64,000 nt of DNA, from positions 371,439,366 through 371,503,365 of the forward strand of contig NC_073692.1 of the NCBI RefSeq assembly GCF_029784155.1. The letters run 5' to 3'. The translations under genes were made by a program, and so were the position numbers. This document shows positions 1 through 10,361 of this stretch, piece after piece; the first letter of the stretch is position 1; each line of letters opens with the position of its first letter. Source of the stretch: Uranotaenia lowii. Its lineage: Eukaryota > Arthropoda > Insecta > Diptera > Culicidae. The notes beneath the pieces were generated by a model. That model saw only the letters and a program-made list of their open reading frames with translations, was not told the DNA's origin and made no database searches.

Positions 1-516
1 ATCGAGGCCTTGCTTGAGGTTTGTGAAAGTCTCGTGCTCGGCGGTTGCATCAACCATTGATTGCAGGTAGTTCTCAATGTTCTTCACGAATACATTGTAG
101 CAGTTCGGATGGTTCAGGCTGGGACGGAGTCTGGCTGCTCTAGTAATTCCTTGGAGTTTCTCTCCCATGGACAGAAAAAATGTCTGTGATCGTTTCAAAG
201 GATCATTCACGATTGCCAACGATGCGGCGATTTCGAACCGGTCGATGAATCTGTTCCACTGCTCCCACATACGGTTGGCCGGGACATCGTTTGGAAAAGG
301 CTGGATATTTTTCCAACGGATGCTGCCAGAGGTTGATGGCGGGCCTGAATTGACAACTCCTCTGTTCCAGCTTTGATCATCTTCGAAAGGTACCGAGCTC
401 GTAGCGGTACTCGTTGGTCGTGGAGGTCGAGAAGGGTCCATATCCCTGGTTATTTCATCCAGTGTCTTCTGCAGCTTTTCCATCTTCCGAATTAATGCTT
501 GGTTTTCCTCGTGCAT
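1..516 (-). CDS. Gag-like protein of an LTR retrotransposon, partial
   Basis: The minus-strand frame is open from the left window edge to an ATG at 516, and stays open somewhat further upstream (to about 650). It begins with a predicted coiled coil (repeated E/K/L around NQALIRKMEKLQKTLDE), then a proline/serine/threonine-rich linker. A gag-type segment follows with WEQWNRFIDRFEIAAS and the motif MGEKLQGITRAARLRP, which resembles capsid-like regions of insect Gypsy/Pao gag proteins. Its partner pol genes would lie beyond the left edge. It sits immediately downstream, on the same strand, of the LTR at 1024-2875, as expected for LTR - leader - gag. The CxxCC motif just upstream of the ATG may mean the true start is earlier. 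The family assignment is from motif memory; clade (Gypsy or BEL/Pao) is not settled. Confidence 0.6.
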   Translation of the reverse strand, partial: MHEENQALIRKMEKLQKTLDEITRDMDPSRPPRPTSTATSSVPFEDDQSWNRGVVNSGPPSTSGSIRWKNIQPFPNDVPANRMWEQWNRFIDRFEIAASLAIVNDPLKRSQTFFLSMGEKLQGITRAARLRPSLNHPNCYNVFVKNIENYLQSMVDATAEHETFTNLKQGLD

Positions 517-1023
517 CGCTTGAATCCGTTCCTTCTCGGGGTCGTTTTCCGTACAACACCTTTCACAAAGGTAAACTCTCGGGGTCCTGAATACCCAGGG
601 AATTCGGCTCTTCCAGAATTCCAACAATTTCACTTTTGGCACTTGTCTATTGGACACGTTTTCTGTGTTGTGCTATACGTTTGCCTATTGATAGTGAAAT
701 GCCCCATCATTGACCCCGTAGCCGCATAGAATGACGTAGGACATCACCGTTCTTTCGCCCCATCCTGATTGTCGTTTCGCCTCGCTTATTCGCCCTCCTC
801 ATCCTCATTTCGCCTCACCTCTTCACTTGAACACCAACATCTGGTGGTGGGATTCTCAAGCGTTGCTGTGCAGGTTGGTGCGTAGGAGTTCTGTGGTGGA
901 CTTCGACGCAGGCGACTTCTCAACAAACAAAATGTCTTCTTGGCGCATTTACTATTGCCGCGAACAAAAGTCCAACAACCACTGACACTACTAACCGAGC
1001 ACTTGTTACAGTCGGGTGAATTT

Positions 1024-2875
1024 TGGGTTAATTCTAATGAAAATGAGTGCGATTCCGGATTTCGGCCAATGGAAGAGCATGCCCTTACTTTTAGCAGTTA
1101 AAAAAAAGTTGAACCTATTGCCAAATCAAAAGCGATTCAAGTAGGCGAGTTTACTATTTGAAAAACACACTGTGACTCAATAATTTTTACTGACAGTTTT
1201 CGTTTTTCCAAATCGGGAACTAGTAGGCTGCGCGATTTTTCCGCATCCGCCATATTGTATTCCACCTCCCCTTAATTTTTTAACTTCTATGATTCGGCTT
1301 TCATTGTCCTTGAGGTACACTTGTGTTATTTTTCACTTTTTCATCGGATTTTTCCGACTTTTCAAAGCTGCTCCCTTATTTCTTCACTTTCCTTCACTAG
1401 TTTTCATTATTACAACACCATTCCTGGGCTGGACCCTTAAAAAAAACCAACTCACGTACCGGCTTCGAATCGCAACACGTTTGGCACCTATCGCCGCCGT
1501 CCGAACTTAACACCTGAACCGAAATGAGCTCACGGCAAGGCTTGCTCGCTGCCCCAATTTTTTGCTGTGTAACAGCGATGTGCAACTACTGATAAGATAA
1601 ACTTACAGTGTTGTGTGTGTGCATGATGTGATTCATGATTCTTCTCTCGGAAGTCGAATGAAATATCCATGAATTCCTTTAACTTCTATTCGTCGAATCA
1701 ATTAAGCTCTTCCTGAGAAATGCCATTTTAAGTTGCAATAAACATAAGGTGTGTTCAACGAAACCCAATCGAAATCAATTGAAATGAATTGACAGTTGAT
1801 CAGCTGTTTTTCCAATTGACTTTGATCGATTTATTTTAGGCTGTTGATTGAACAGCCATCCACTAATACTAACGCGCAGTCGCAGTGTTTTCAGATGTAA
1901 TTTTCTTCATCAGCTTCGTTCAGAATTCGAAAAGGCGGTTACTCAAGGCAAATTGTAATGAATTCATAATTTTGACCATCTCAATGGCAATTCTTTCCCT
2001 TATACAAGCTGTCCGAAAAATTTCAGATTAGGAAATTTGTTGTTCGACTCGAACTATATCAGAATACTAAAAAGAAATTGTGTTCAGAATAATGCGCAAT
2101 TTTTAGGGATAAGGAAGACACAAAAGCGAAAAATTGTTGCTATAGGAAAATAATATTTTTTTTTAAATGCAATCATGATATTATGAAATAAAATACAGTG
2201 GATCAATTTTAAATTTTATTTTACATTTTATCGTATTTCACAAGAAAGACCAATTTTTTCCATTTCCTTCTGTGGGTCTTGATTACTTTAGTGCGTATTT
2301 TCTTTCTGTTTCTGACGGTGCAGAAGCTGGACTGATCTGACACCAACGCAGCAACACCAAAACAGCATCGACCTATACCACCTGCACCGCACCACCGACC
2401 ACCGACACAACACGAACTCTCAGTCCTGACACTACTTTCATTTTCGCAACATTTGCGCTTGTTCACGAGCAGCTGCAGCAACCAATCCGACAGACACCCA
2501 TCACACTAACACTGCATCACCGGCACAGCACCACCAGCACAGCATCACCGACACTCCATCGAATGACTACACTTTCATTTGCACTGCAGTTAGTCAAAAA
2601 CAAACCGAATCAGCTGTTTTTGACAGTAAACAACTGCATTTGTGTTAGTGCGATAGAAACCGATAGAAACGAATCCTGCTCTCGGGCTTGATCCATTTCG
2701 ATTGGTTTCGATCGATTCCGATTGGCTTCATTGAACGTCAATTGGATTAGTTTCGACCAAAACATTGGCTGAGTGAACAACAATTTACCAATCGAAATCG
2801 ATTGAAACCAATTTCAATTGGCTATTGAACGGGCCTATAATCACAGAATCGCTTCCAGTTAACTTAGATATATCA
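1024..2875 (-). repeat. Long terminal repeat, copy 1, interrupted by a nested insertion
   Basis: This segment matches 22646-23507 over nearly its whole length in the same orientation (shared blocks such as GGCTGCGCGATTTTTCCGCA and the TTGCAATAAACATAATCAC end). On the minus strand it begins TGATATATCT and ends AACCCA, the TG...CA expected of an LTR. A gag-like frame follows it on that strand, so it should be the 5' LTR. A 1.09 kb element splits it at 1748. Without that insert the copy is about 760 bp; copy 2 has about 100 bp more, from small internal differences. No clear target-site duplication was seen at either copy. Confidence 0.65.
1748..2837. mobile_element. Harbinger-like non-autonomous DNA transposon with iterated motif
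   Basis: It interrupts the LTR: the uninterrupted copy at 22646-23507 reads straight through ACATAATCAC, while here the TAA is duplicated on both sides. The ends are imperfect inverted repeats, GGTGTGTTCAACG on the left and, read inward from the right, AGGCCCGTTCAAT. A 3 bp TAA duplication and GG...GTTCAA termini fit PIF/Harbinger elements. Both ends are packed with variants of CAATCGAAATC and its complement. The centre (about 2340-2570) is a CACC/CAGCA-rich low-complexity stretch. No transposase frame is present. Confidence 0.6.
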
Positions 2876-3027
2876 CGCACGGAGAAAAATATATAGATTT
2901 ATCAGTTATATTACGCGTCTACAGGACCATAAATATGATTTTTTTTTAACAATTCTTTATTTGAAACGGCTCATACTTTCAGGCTTTAAGGAGCCAAAAT
3001 CGATATTGGTTGTTTGCAATTGTTTTC

Positions 3028-3706
3028 TTAACTTAACACTTTGTGAGAGGAGAAAGGAAGAAAGAAAGGGAAATATGAAAATAAAAAAGAAATTATAGAC
3101 GAAGATCGATAGCTTTTAGAAAAAAAGTAGATTTCGAACATGTAGTCCAAATCTAGCACAGCTAGTACATCTCTCACTGGAACATTAGGTGGTTTTCCTC
3201 GGGCCCTAAGGTAGTCTATTAAATTCGTTCTGGCGGCAAGATGGACCTCACACGACCAAACAATATGCTCGATGTCATGGTAACCTTGGCCACAACCACA
3301 TAGATTGCTGCCAGCAATATCAAAACGATAGAGTACCGCGTCTAAGGAACAATGATTGGACATGAGACGGGAAAATATACGAATAAAATTCCGACTCAAG
3401 TTCAATCTATTAAACCATGGTTTAAGGCTTACCTTTGGGATAATCGAGTGGAGCCACCGACCCTTCTCATCCTCGTCCCATTTGCGCTGCCAGTTGACAA
3501 GAGAGTTCCCTCGTACCAAGAAGTAGAATCCGTTGAAGACGATTTCACGTGGATACGTGTAGCCTTCCGTCGCTCCCACCTTTGCCAGAGAGTCTGCCTT
3601 CTCATTGCATTGCCCACTATCGAGCAATGCGAGGGAACCCAAACAAAGGTGATGGAAAAGCGACGTCTTGTTAAAGCACTCAAAATATCCCGTATCTTCT
3701 CTAGGA
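3028..3706 (-). pseudogene. RNase H and C-terminal fragment of I-like ORF2
   Basis: The encoded residues match the C-terminal part of the intact ORF2 at 4452-8141: the EKADSLAKVGA RNase H segment, the KVSLKPWFNRLNLSR block and the zinc-ribbon-like CGCGQGYHDIEHIVWSCE. The frame changes near the RNase H motif, where 3429-3758 and 3028-3642 cover adjacent pieces in different frames. The fragment is therefore dead. It is the largest surviving piece of copy 1; endonuclease and reverse transcriptase are absent because of 5' truncation, the usual outcome of target-primed reverse transcription. Confidence 0.8.
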
Positions 3707-4179
3707 ACTGGGGGAGGAAGACTGAATAAAAAAAGAAAAAAAATCTTTCAAACGTCAAATTTCTCTCATCAATCTACCGACCAGTGCGAAGGTTCAAAAT
3801 TTTACTTTCTTATTTAGTGATTTTCAATAAAACTTCGTTGATGCTGAAAAGCACTTGTTTTGCTTGAAACAATGATTTAATTAAGTTTTGTTTTGCTCTG
3901 GCAAATTCTAGCATGATCAGGCGTATTAAGTCGCTCAAATTTCGTTAAAGTTTTGAAGCTGATACATAAAAATGGTTTGATTAATGGTTGTTCTAAAAAT
4001 AGCTAAATCTAAATTTAGCACCTAAACAACTGAGTTACACGACTCGCTACACGAAACTGATCATCTAAATTTAAAATTTGAACGATTACAAATCTTTTCA
4101 ACAATTGCTGGCTTTTTGCCGAACAGTAAAAAAAACGATACAGAAAACGATACAGCGAATTTCAGTCTTCCTCCCCCAG
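3707..4179. mobile_element. MITE with about 20 bp terminal inverted repeats
   Basis: The left end reads ACTGGGGGAGGAAGACTGAA and the right end is its reverse complement (TTTCAGTCTTCCTCCCCCAGT region). It is flanked by TCTAGGA at 3700-3706 and 4180-4186. It interrupts I-like copy 1: joining the flanks restores alignment with copy 2. The interior is AT-rich and has no credible frame. The 7 bp (possibly 8 bp with a mismatch) duplication would suit hAT- or P-type mobilisation; the superfamily is not resolved. Confidence 0.75.
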
Positions 4180-4451
4180 TCTAGGAAGAACGGCGAGTGC
4201 TTTCCCGGTCGTATTGAGTGTATTGCGTCAACTGAGCTTACACTGTAAATTTTTGCCTCGATTTCTAGCAAAAAATATTTTTTTTTTTTTTTGTAAATTA
4301 TTTATTTGAAACGGCTCATACCTTTAGGCTTTAAGGAGCCAAACTCGTTTTGTTTGATTACAATTGTGTACTTAGATCTAGTTCACTTTTTTTTTTTTTT
4401 TTTTTTTGAAGAAAAAGAAAGATAGAAAGGGAAATATGAAAATAAAGAGAA

Positions 4452-7400
4452 TTATAGTCGAAGATCGATAGCTTTTAGGAAAAGGTATATCTCGAACATA
4501 TAGTCCAAGTCCATCATACCTAATACATCCCTCACTGGAACGTCGGGTGGTTTTCCTCGGGCCCGAAGGGAATCTATAAAGTTCGCTCTGGCGAATAGGT
4601 GGTCCTCACACGACCAAACAATATGCTCGATGTCATGGTAACCTAGACCACATCCGCATAAATTGCTGCCAGCAATATTTAAACGATAGAGTACCGCATT
4701 CATGGAATAATGATTGGACATGAGACGGGAAAATATACGAATAAAATCCCGAGTCAGGTTCAATCTATTAAACCAGGGTTTAAGGCTTACCTTTGGGATA
4801 ATCGAGTGGAACCACCGACCCAACTCATCCTCGTCCCATCTACGCTGCCAGTTGACAAGAGAGTTTCTTCGAGCCAAGAAGTAAAATTCGTTGAATACGA
4901 TTTCACGCTGGTAAATGTTGCCTTCCATCGCACCCACTTTTGCAAGGGAATCTGCCCTCTCATTGCCTGCTATTGAGCAATGTGAGGGGACCCAGATAAA
5001 GGTGATAGAAAAGCAACGTCTTGATAAAGTGGTCAATATATCTCGTATCATTTCGAGGAAGTACGGCGTGAATTTTCCTGGTTTTATAGAGCGGATTGCT
5101 TCAACAGAGCTGAGACTATCAGTTATAATATAGTAGTGTTCAATAGGTCGTGTGGCGATACTATTCAAAGCCCAGTGAATAGCTGCTAACTCTGCAACAT
5201 ATACAGAGCATGGTGACTGGAGACTGTGAGATGCGCTGGATATTTCGTTGAACACTCCAAATCCTGTTGTTTCCTCTATAAGTGATCCATCGGTAAAGTA
5301 CATTTTATCAGCATCGACGTGTCTATATTTAGCTTCGAAAATTCTTGGAATCAGAAGAGGACGATGCGGATCCGGGATTCCACGAATTTCCTGCTGCATA
5401 GACAAATCAAACTGGACAGAAGAATGATCGTAGTCTGGGCTACAAACACGAGTTGGAGAATACGAAGAAGGGTTTACCTGCATTGACATGAGGATATGGT
5501 ATATAGACATAAATCTGGTTTGAACATTTTGCTCAAGTAACCTTTCGAAATTTACAATCATCAATGGGTTCATGACCTCACACCTGATGAGGAACCGAAG
5601 TGATAGTAAATTGAATCGATCTTTCAAAGGGAGTATTCCTGCCAAAACTTCAAGACTCATGTTGTGTGTTGAGGGCATACAGCCCAAAGCGATACGGAGA
5701 CAACGGTATTGGATACGCTCTAGTTTGATGAGGTGAGATTTGGCAGCTGACTGGAAACAGAAGCTACCATATTCCATAACGGATAGAATAGTTGTTCGAT
5801 ACAATTTGATAAGATCTTCTGGATGGGCTCCCCACCAGGTGCCAGTAATTGATCGGAGAAAATTGATTCTTTGTTGGCATTTTCCTTTCAGATACTCAAT
5901 GTGGGCTCTCCAGGTACACTTGGAATCAAACCAAACCCCAAGATACTTGAAACTCCTCGATTGAGTGATCGTTCTGCCTAGGAGTTGAAGCTTAGGTTGA
6001 GCAGGTCTACGTTTCTTAGAGAAAACAACCATTTCCGTTTTCTGAGGGGAAAACTCAATCCCAAGCCCCAAAGCCCAGGAAGACAATCTGTCTAAAGTAT
6101 CTTGTAAAGGCCTGTGCAGATGAGACTCAGTAGATCCTGTGACAGACACTACTCCGTCATCTGCAAGTTGTCTTAGAGTGCAGCCTTCAGAGAGACAGCT
6201 GTCGATGTCACTCACATAAAAGTTGTACAAAAGTGGACTCAAACATGAACCCTGTGGGAGGCCCATGTAAGATGTTCTTCTAACTGCAAAATCTCCGTGA
6301 GCAAAGTTCAAATGTTTCTCACAAAGTAAGCTGTATAAGATGTTGTTCAATAGAGGAGGCAGACCCCGGGAGTGCAACTTGTCTGACAAAACCTCTATTG
6401 AGACTGCATCAAAAGCTCCCTTTATGTCTAGAAACACTGAAGCCATTTGCTCACGTTTTGCGTACGCCATTTGTATCTCTGAAGACAGCAAAGCAAGGCA
6501 ATCGTTTGTCCCTTTGCCCCTTCGAAACCCAAATTGAGTATCTGAAAGGAGACCATTTGTTTCTACCCATTTGTCCAAACGAAACAATATCATTTTCTCC
6601 ATCAATTTGCGTATACAAGACAACATCGCTATTGGACGGTAAGAGTTGGGATCAGACGCTGGTTTTCCGGGCTTTTGGATAGCAATGACTCTCACTTGTC
6701 TCCAATCTTGGGGAACAATGTTATGCTCCAAGAATTGGTTAAATAAATTTAACAAGCGAAATTTTGCAGCATCCGGAAGGTTTTTCAACAAGTTAAATTT
6801 GATTTCATCAATTCCCGGAGCTGAATTGTTGCAAGAGAGGAGGGCAAGTGAGAATTCGACCATCGAAAAGCTTGAGTCTAGACCACTATCAGACCTATCA
6901 GGAGGCACGTTTCGGATTATTTTTTGCACAGGTGTAGAATCTGGACAGACTTTCCGTGCGAATTTAAATATCCACCTATGTGAATATTCCTCACTTTCAT
7001 TTGTAGATGATCGATTACGCATGCTTCGTGCCACTTTCCACAAAGTACTTAAGGATGTTTCACGCGATAACCCACTAACAAAATTCCTCCAATACGCCTT
7101 TTTCTTCCCCTTGGTTAATTTTTTAAAGTGATTTTCAAGGGAAACGTAAGCTTCAAAATGGACAAGAGTTCCATGTTTTCGAAATTCTTTAAATGCTGTT
7201 GATTTGTCCTTATAAAGCTTAGAACACTGAGGGTCCCACCATGGATTAGGAGGCCTTCGATGAATAGAAGATTCTGGGATGGGTTTTGTTTGAGCGTCAA
7301 CTGCACTATCGTGTATCAGACAAGAAAGAAAGTGGTACTCCTCCAAAGGAGGTAAAACGTGCATAGAGTCGATGGCGGTTTTAATTGTGTCCGAGTACTT

Positions 7401-8141
7401 TTTCCAGTCGATGTGTCTTGTAAGGTCATATGTCATATTTATTGTGTTCGAAGAGCTGACCCCATTGGTGATAGTAATTTCGATAGGTAAGTGATCACTA
7501 CCATTCGGATCATGGACTACCTTCCACTGGCAATCAAATGATAGTGAATTTGAGCAGAGTGAGAGGTCAATTGCACTTTGTCTTGCAGGAGGTTTAGGTA
7601 CCCGTGTTTTTTCACCCGTGTTCAATACTGTTAAATTGAAACTGTCGCAAATGTCATAGATAAGAGTAGAACGACTATCGTCAATTTGTTCTCCCCAGAC
7701 AGTTCCATGTGAATTGAAGTCACCCAGGATCAACCTTGGCTCAGGGAGCACTGAGCACAGGTCCTCTAGGTGATTTCGATCCACTGCAACTCTCTGAGGC
7801 CAGTACAAACTGACAACACATAAGTCCTTACCTCTTATTGTTGTATGACATGCAACAGCTTCAATTCCGCCTGATAAAGGAAGGTGAATTCTATAAAAAA
7901 AGTGGCACTTATTGATCCCCAAAAGCACCCCTCCATAAGAATCGTCACGATCCAGACGGATAATATTAAAATTGTGGAATGAGATGTTAGATTGAGAAGA
8001 TAGCCAAGTTTCGGACAATGCAAAGATATCACAGTTTGTTTTATGAAGTAAATAATTCAATGAATCCAATTTTGGAATAAGACTACGACAATTCCACTGT
8101 AGTACAGTGATATCTCCGACCTCTCGGCGTAAATTAGCCAT
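4452..8141 (-). CDS. I-like ORF2 polyprotein: endonuclease, reverse transcriptase, RNase H
   Basis: About 1,229 residues if started at the ATG at 8141, which overlaps the end of ORF1; an in-frame ATG at 8153 also exists. Domains in order: APE-type endonuclease, residues about 10-230 (QWNCRS, ETWLS, GDFNSH, GSDHLPIE); reverse transcriptase, about 465-730 (NSYRPIAML, FLDIKGAFD, GLPQGSCLSP and LADD at about 660); RNase H, about 945-1070 (FTDGS, AELAA, TDSLSS, GNERADS, giving the D-E-D-D set); and a C-terminal CxC...H...C cluster near 1163. The enzyme nicks the target and copies its RNA in the nucleus. LADD instead of the common YADD/FADD is shared with copy 3 and so seems to be a lineage trait. 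No frameshift or stop is present. Confidence 0.92.
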   Translation of the reverse strand: MANLRREVGDITVLQWNCRSLIPKLDSLNYLLHKTNCDIFALSETWLSSQSNISFHNFNIIRLDRDDSYGGVLLGINKCHFFYRIHLPLSGGIEAVACHTTIRGKDLCVVSLYWPQRVAVDRNHLEDLCSVLPEPRLILGDFNSHGTVWGEQIDDSRSTLIYDICDSFNLTVLNTGEKTRVPKPPARQSAIDLSLCSNSLSFDCQWKVVHDPNGSDHLPIEITITNGVSSSNTINMTYDLTRHIDWKKYSDTIKTAIDSMHVLPPLEEYHFLSCLIHDSAVDAQTKPIPESSIHRRPPNPWWDPQCSKLYKDKSTAFKEFRKHGTLVHFEAYVSLENHFKKLTKGKKKAYWRNFVSGLSRETSLSTLWKVARSMRNRSSTNESEEYSHRWIFKFARKVCPDSTPVQKIIRNVPPDRSDSGLDSSFSMVEFSLALLSCNNSAPGIDEIKFNLLKNLPDAAKFRLLNLFNQFLEHNIVPQDWRQVRVIAIQKPGKPASDPNSYRPIAMLSCIRKLMEKMILFRLDKWVETNGLLSDTQFGFRRGKGTNDCLALLSSEIQMAYAKREQMASVFLDIKGAFDAVSIEVLSDKLHSRGLPPLLNNILYSLLCEKHLNFAHGDFAVRRTSYMGLPQGSCLSPLLYNFYVSDIDSCLSEGCTLRQLADDGVVSVTGSTESHLHRPLQDTLDRLSSWALGLGIEFSPQKTEMVVFSKKRRPAQPKLQLLGRTITQSRSFKYLGVWFDSKCTWRAHIEYLKGKCQQRINFLRSITGTWWGAHPEDLIKLYRTTILSVMEYGSFCFQSAAKSHLIKLERIQYRCLRIALGCMPSTHNMSLEVLAGILPLKDRFNLLSLRFLIRCEVMNPLMIVNFERLLEQNVQTRFMSIYHILMSMQVNPSSYSPTRVCSPDYDHSSVQFDLSMQQEIRGIPDPHRPLLIPRIFEAKYRHVDADKMYFTDGSLIEETTGFGVFNEISSASHSLQSPCSVYVAELAAIHWALNSIATRPIEHYYIITDSLSSVEAIRSIKPGKFTPYFLEMIRDILTTLSRRCFSITFIWVPSHCSIAGNERADSLAKVGAMEGNIYQREIVFNEFYFLARRNSLVNWQRRWDEDELGRWFHSIIPKVSLKPWFNRLNLTRDFIRIFSRLMSNHYSMNAVLYRLNIAGSNLCGCGLGYHDIEHIVWSCEDHLFARANFIDSLRARGKPPDVPVRDVLGMMDLDYMFEIYLFLKAIDLRL

Positions 8142-9564
8142 CGAGAGATACAAACACTGAAAGGAGGGGCCAAGTTTGCATCAATTGCTTTAAAAATGTC
8201 TTTAATACAGGAAGCATTGCAAATACAATGTCTTTCACGGGTTCTGATACATTAAAACACGAAAAAAATCCGTTCAAAATGTCAGTCAACTTAAAGAGCC
8301 CAGACTGAGTCGTTGATTCTGGCATCACGTTTGGGGTTTGGGTTTGCGAAGCTCCCGCAGCTGTTGGTTTATTCTGCAGTGGTGCATTTCCGCGGAAACC
8401 TGGAGAAACTTGTTTTTCCTTTTCAGCAGCAGTCGACTTTTTCTCGTTTCTATTGGAAGAGACAACCGTAGCTATTTTAGCTGGTATTTTCGGAGAAGGC
8501 GCCTTTGTTCGCTTCCGAGAGCCTCCTGCAACGAAGACTGGCTGAACTTCATCAGCCGTATCTGTGTCTTCATTGTCAACTGACAGCACAGAAAAAATGT
8601 TACTGGTCTGAGGTTGGACCGGTGGAGAGGCGCTCTTTAATATGGCGGCATAAGAACGCTTGGAGCGTTCTTTTAAAGAGCGCCTCTGTTTATCCCAGCT
8701 TGCCTGAAATGCCTCGCAGGAGGAGATATCATGGGGTGAGCCCCCGCAATAGACGCATTTTTGCTCAACTGCTGAGCATGCTCCTTCCCCATGATTCTCC
8801 CCACAATGCAAGCATCGCTTCTTGTTGCAGCAATGCGAAGCAGTATGCCCCAACTTGATGCAATTCTTGCATTGCATTGGGCGAGGCACATAAAGGCGTA
8901 CTGGAAGCCTTAAAATTCCGTCAATCAAGACGTAATGAGGGAGGGCTGTTCCTGCAAATGTAACCCGAATCGAGGCTGAAGGCGAATACTTGGTAACGCC
9001 ATCAACGACGGAGGCAGTCATGAGTTGGCGACAATCCAAGATTCCGACCGAAGTCGAATCAAGGCTCTTGAACTTACCTACGCCGTGAGACTTAACGTAT
9101 TCAGCCTCCAAACTCGATTCGGTGATCACACCCTCGATCTCTACGTCTCGAGATGGAATATAGAGCTGATACTCTAAATTAAAAAAATTACTGGCAAGAA
9201 TTCCGTTTGCGGCCTTCCGGTCGGCCACAACAACGCGCAATTTGTTCGGACGTACTTTGGAAACACTGGTAACGGAGGGCCACCTAGCCAGATCTTTCGT
9301 GATCTGCACTAAATTTAATGGTTTTCCGTTAGTTTTGGGCCGGATGAAAACCACCCCCGGCCCAGAAGAGGATGAATTATCAGGATAAACTCGGAGTCGG
9401 GTTGTTTTTCCCGCAGCTGCAGATGGAGTAGCAATATCAACTGGCGGAGAAGGATGAGCATTCGAAGAACCAGCTACAGCTGAATCCTCCAGATGCTCCT
9501 CATCCTCATAGATGATTTGCTCACCATCCACCTCTGGCGGGTCCGACCCCCCGCCTTCGCTCAT
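8134..9564 (-). CDS. I-like ORF1 nucleic-acid-binding (gag-like) protein
   Basis: 476 residues. The N-terminus is acidic and Ser/Pro-rich. A middle segment contains WPSVTSVSKVRPNKLRVVV and YVPSRDVEI-type sequence resembling an RNA-binding fold. Then come three CCHC zinc knuckles in tandem, starting CKNCIKLGHTASHC, then CLHCGENHGEGAC, then CVYCGGSPHDISSC. The C-terminal 150 residues are Lys/Pro/Ser-rich and end in a hydrophobic patch. ORF1 proteins of I elements bind element RNA in a ribonucleoprotein. The stop codon lies inside ATGGCTAA, whose ATG starts ORF2. It is homologous to the copy at 49590-51182. Confidence 0.88.
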   Translation of the reverse strand: MSEGGGSDPPEVDGEQIIYEDEEHLEDSAVAGSSNAHPSPPVDIATPSAAAGKTTRLRVYPDNSSSSGPGVVFIRPKTNGKPLNLVQITKDLARWPSVTSVSKVRPNKLRVVVADRKAANGILASNFFNLEYQLYIPSRDVEIEGVITESSLEAEYVKSHGVGKFKSLDSTSVGILDCRQLMTASVVDGVTKYSPSASIRVTFAGTALPHYVLIDGILRLPVRLYVPRPMQCKNCIKLGHTASHCCNKKRCLHCGENHGEGACSAVEQKCVYCGGSPHDISSCEAFQASWDKQRRSLKERSKRSYAAILKSASPPVQPQTSNIFSVLSVDNEDTDTADEVQPVFVAGGSRKRTKAPSPKIPAKIATVVSSNRNEKKSTAAEKEKQVSPGFRGNAPLQNKPTAAGASQTQTPNVMPESTTQSGLFKLTDILNGFFSCFNVSEPVKDIVFAMLPVLKTFLKQLMQTWPLLSVFVSLDG

Positions 9565-10361
9565 ATTTCATGAAAATAAAAGCGAAGCTCAATTTGATCG
9601 AAATATATAATAGAGAAAAAATAGAATTAGAAATAGAGAAAAGTAAGAAAAGTATAACAAACTTGATTTTTGTTTTGATTGGCTCCTTCAGTGGTGATCC
9701 CAACCACGTGGTCCTTCTTCGAAGATGGCTGCCACGTCAAGTCTCGGCTCGAGCAAGAACGACCAGATTGATGATGATGATGAGTCAAACAATGGCGGCG
9801 GCCCTCGTGGTGACCAGTTGAGGGCAGTCAGCTAGCCAGAAAAAAAACCTTTTTTTTGTCGACCAACACTATAATAGCACCACTTTGGCGAGCTGGGGTC
9901 TGCCTTTGGCAGAAAAACGTATAGCGCGGTACAAAACACCGTATTAAACGCCCGAACGGAACGAAACACCCGGATATATTGGACGAAATCTCGAAACGCG
10001 ACTGTTCACTATGAGCGATACGAGACGAATGAAGCAAAAAATATTGCTGGAAACGTTTAGCAATCCAGCAATCGGTTTTCGAATTGCTGGATTTTTCAGC
10101 ATTCGGTTGTGTTCTTGTCATTTTTGCTGAAAAATCAGCAACCGGTTTTCAAATTGCTGGACTTTCCAGCAATTGATCTAGTTTGCTGGAAAATCAGCAA
10201 TCCAGTTGTCAATTTGGAGTTTGTTTTTGTTTCGTACGCTGAAGCGAGGTGAGATTCAATTTTACGAATTTTGGTTAAATTAGTATAATTATTTTATTTT
10301 CCTCTATATTCTAGCAACCAGATAACAAGTCAAGGATAAGTTTTTCTTGGACAGATAGATA

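Larger units (their letters stand above)
4280..10032 (-). mobile_element. Full-length I-like non-LTR retrotransposon (copy 2)
   Basis: It is bounded by a perfect 13 bp target-site duplication, AGCAAAAAATATT, at 4267-4279 and 10033-10045, and has a poly(A) tail (read as T's at 4280-4292) on the minus strand. The length is about 5.75 kb. Order on the minus strand: about 470 bp of 5' UTR, ORF1 (9564-8134), ORF2 (8141-4452), short 3' UTR, poly(A). Both ORFs are uninterrupted and the duplication is perfect, so this looks like a young insertion. EN + RT + RNase H in ORF2 and three CCHC knuckles in ORF1 fit the I clade; Loa-type elements are the main alternative. Confidence 0.9.
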
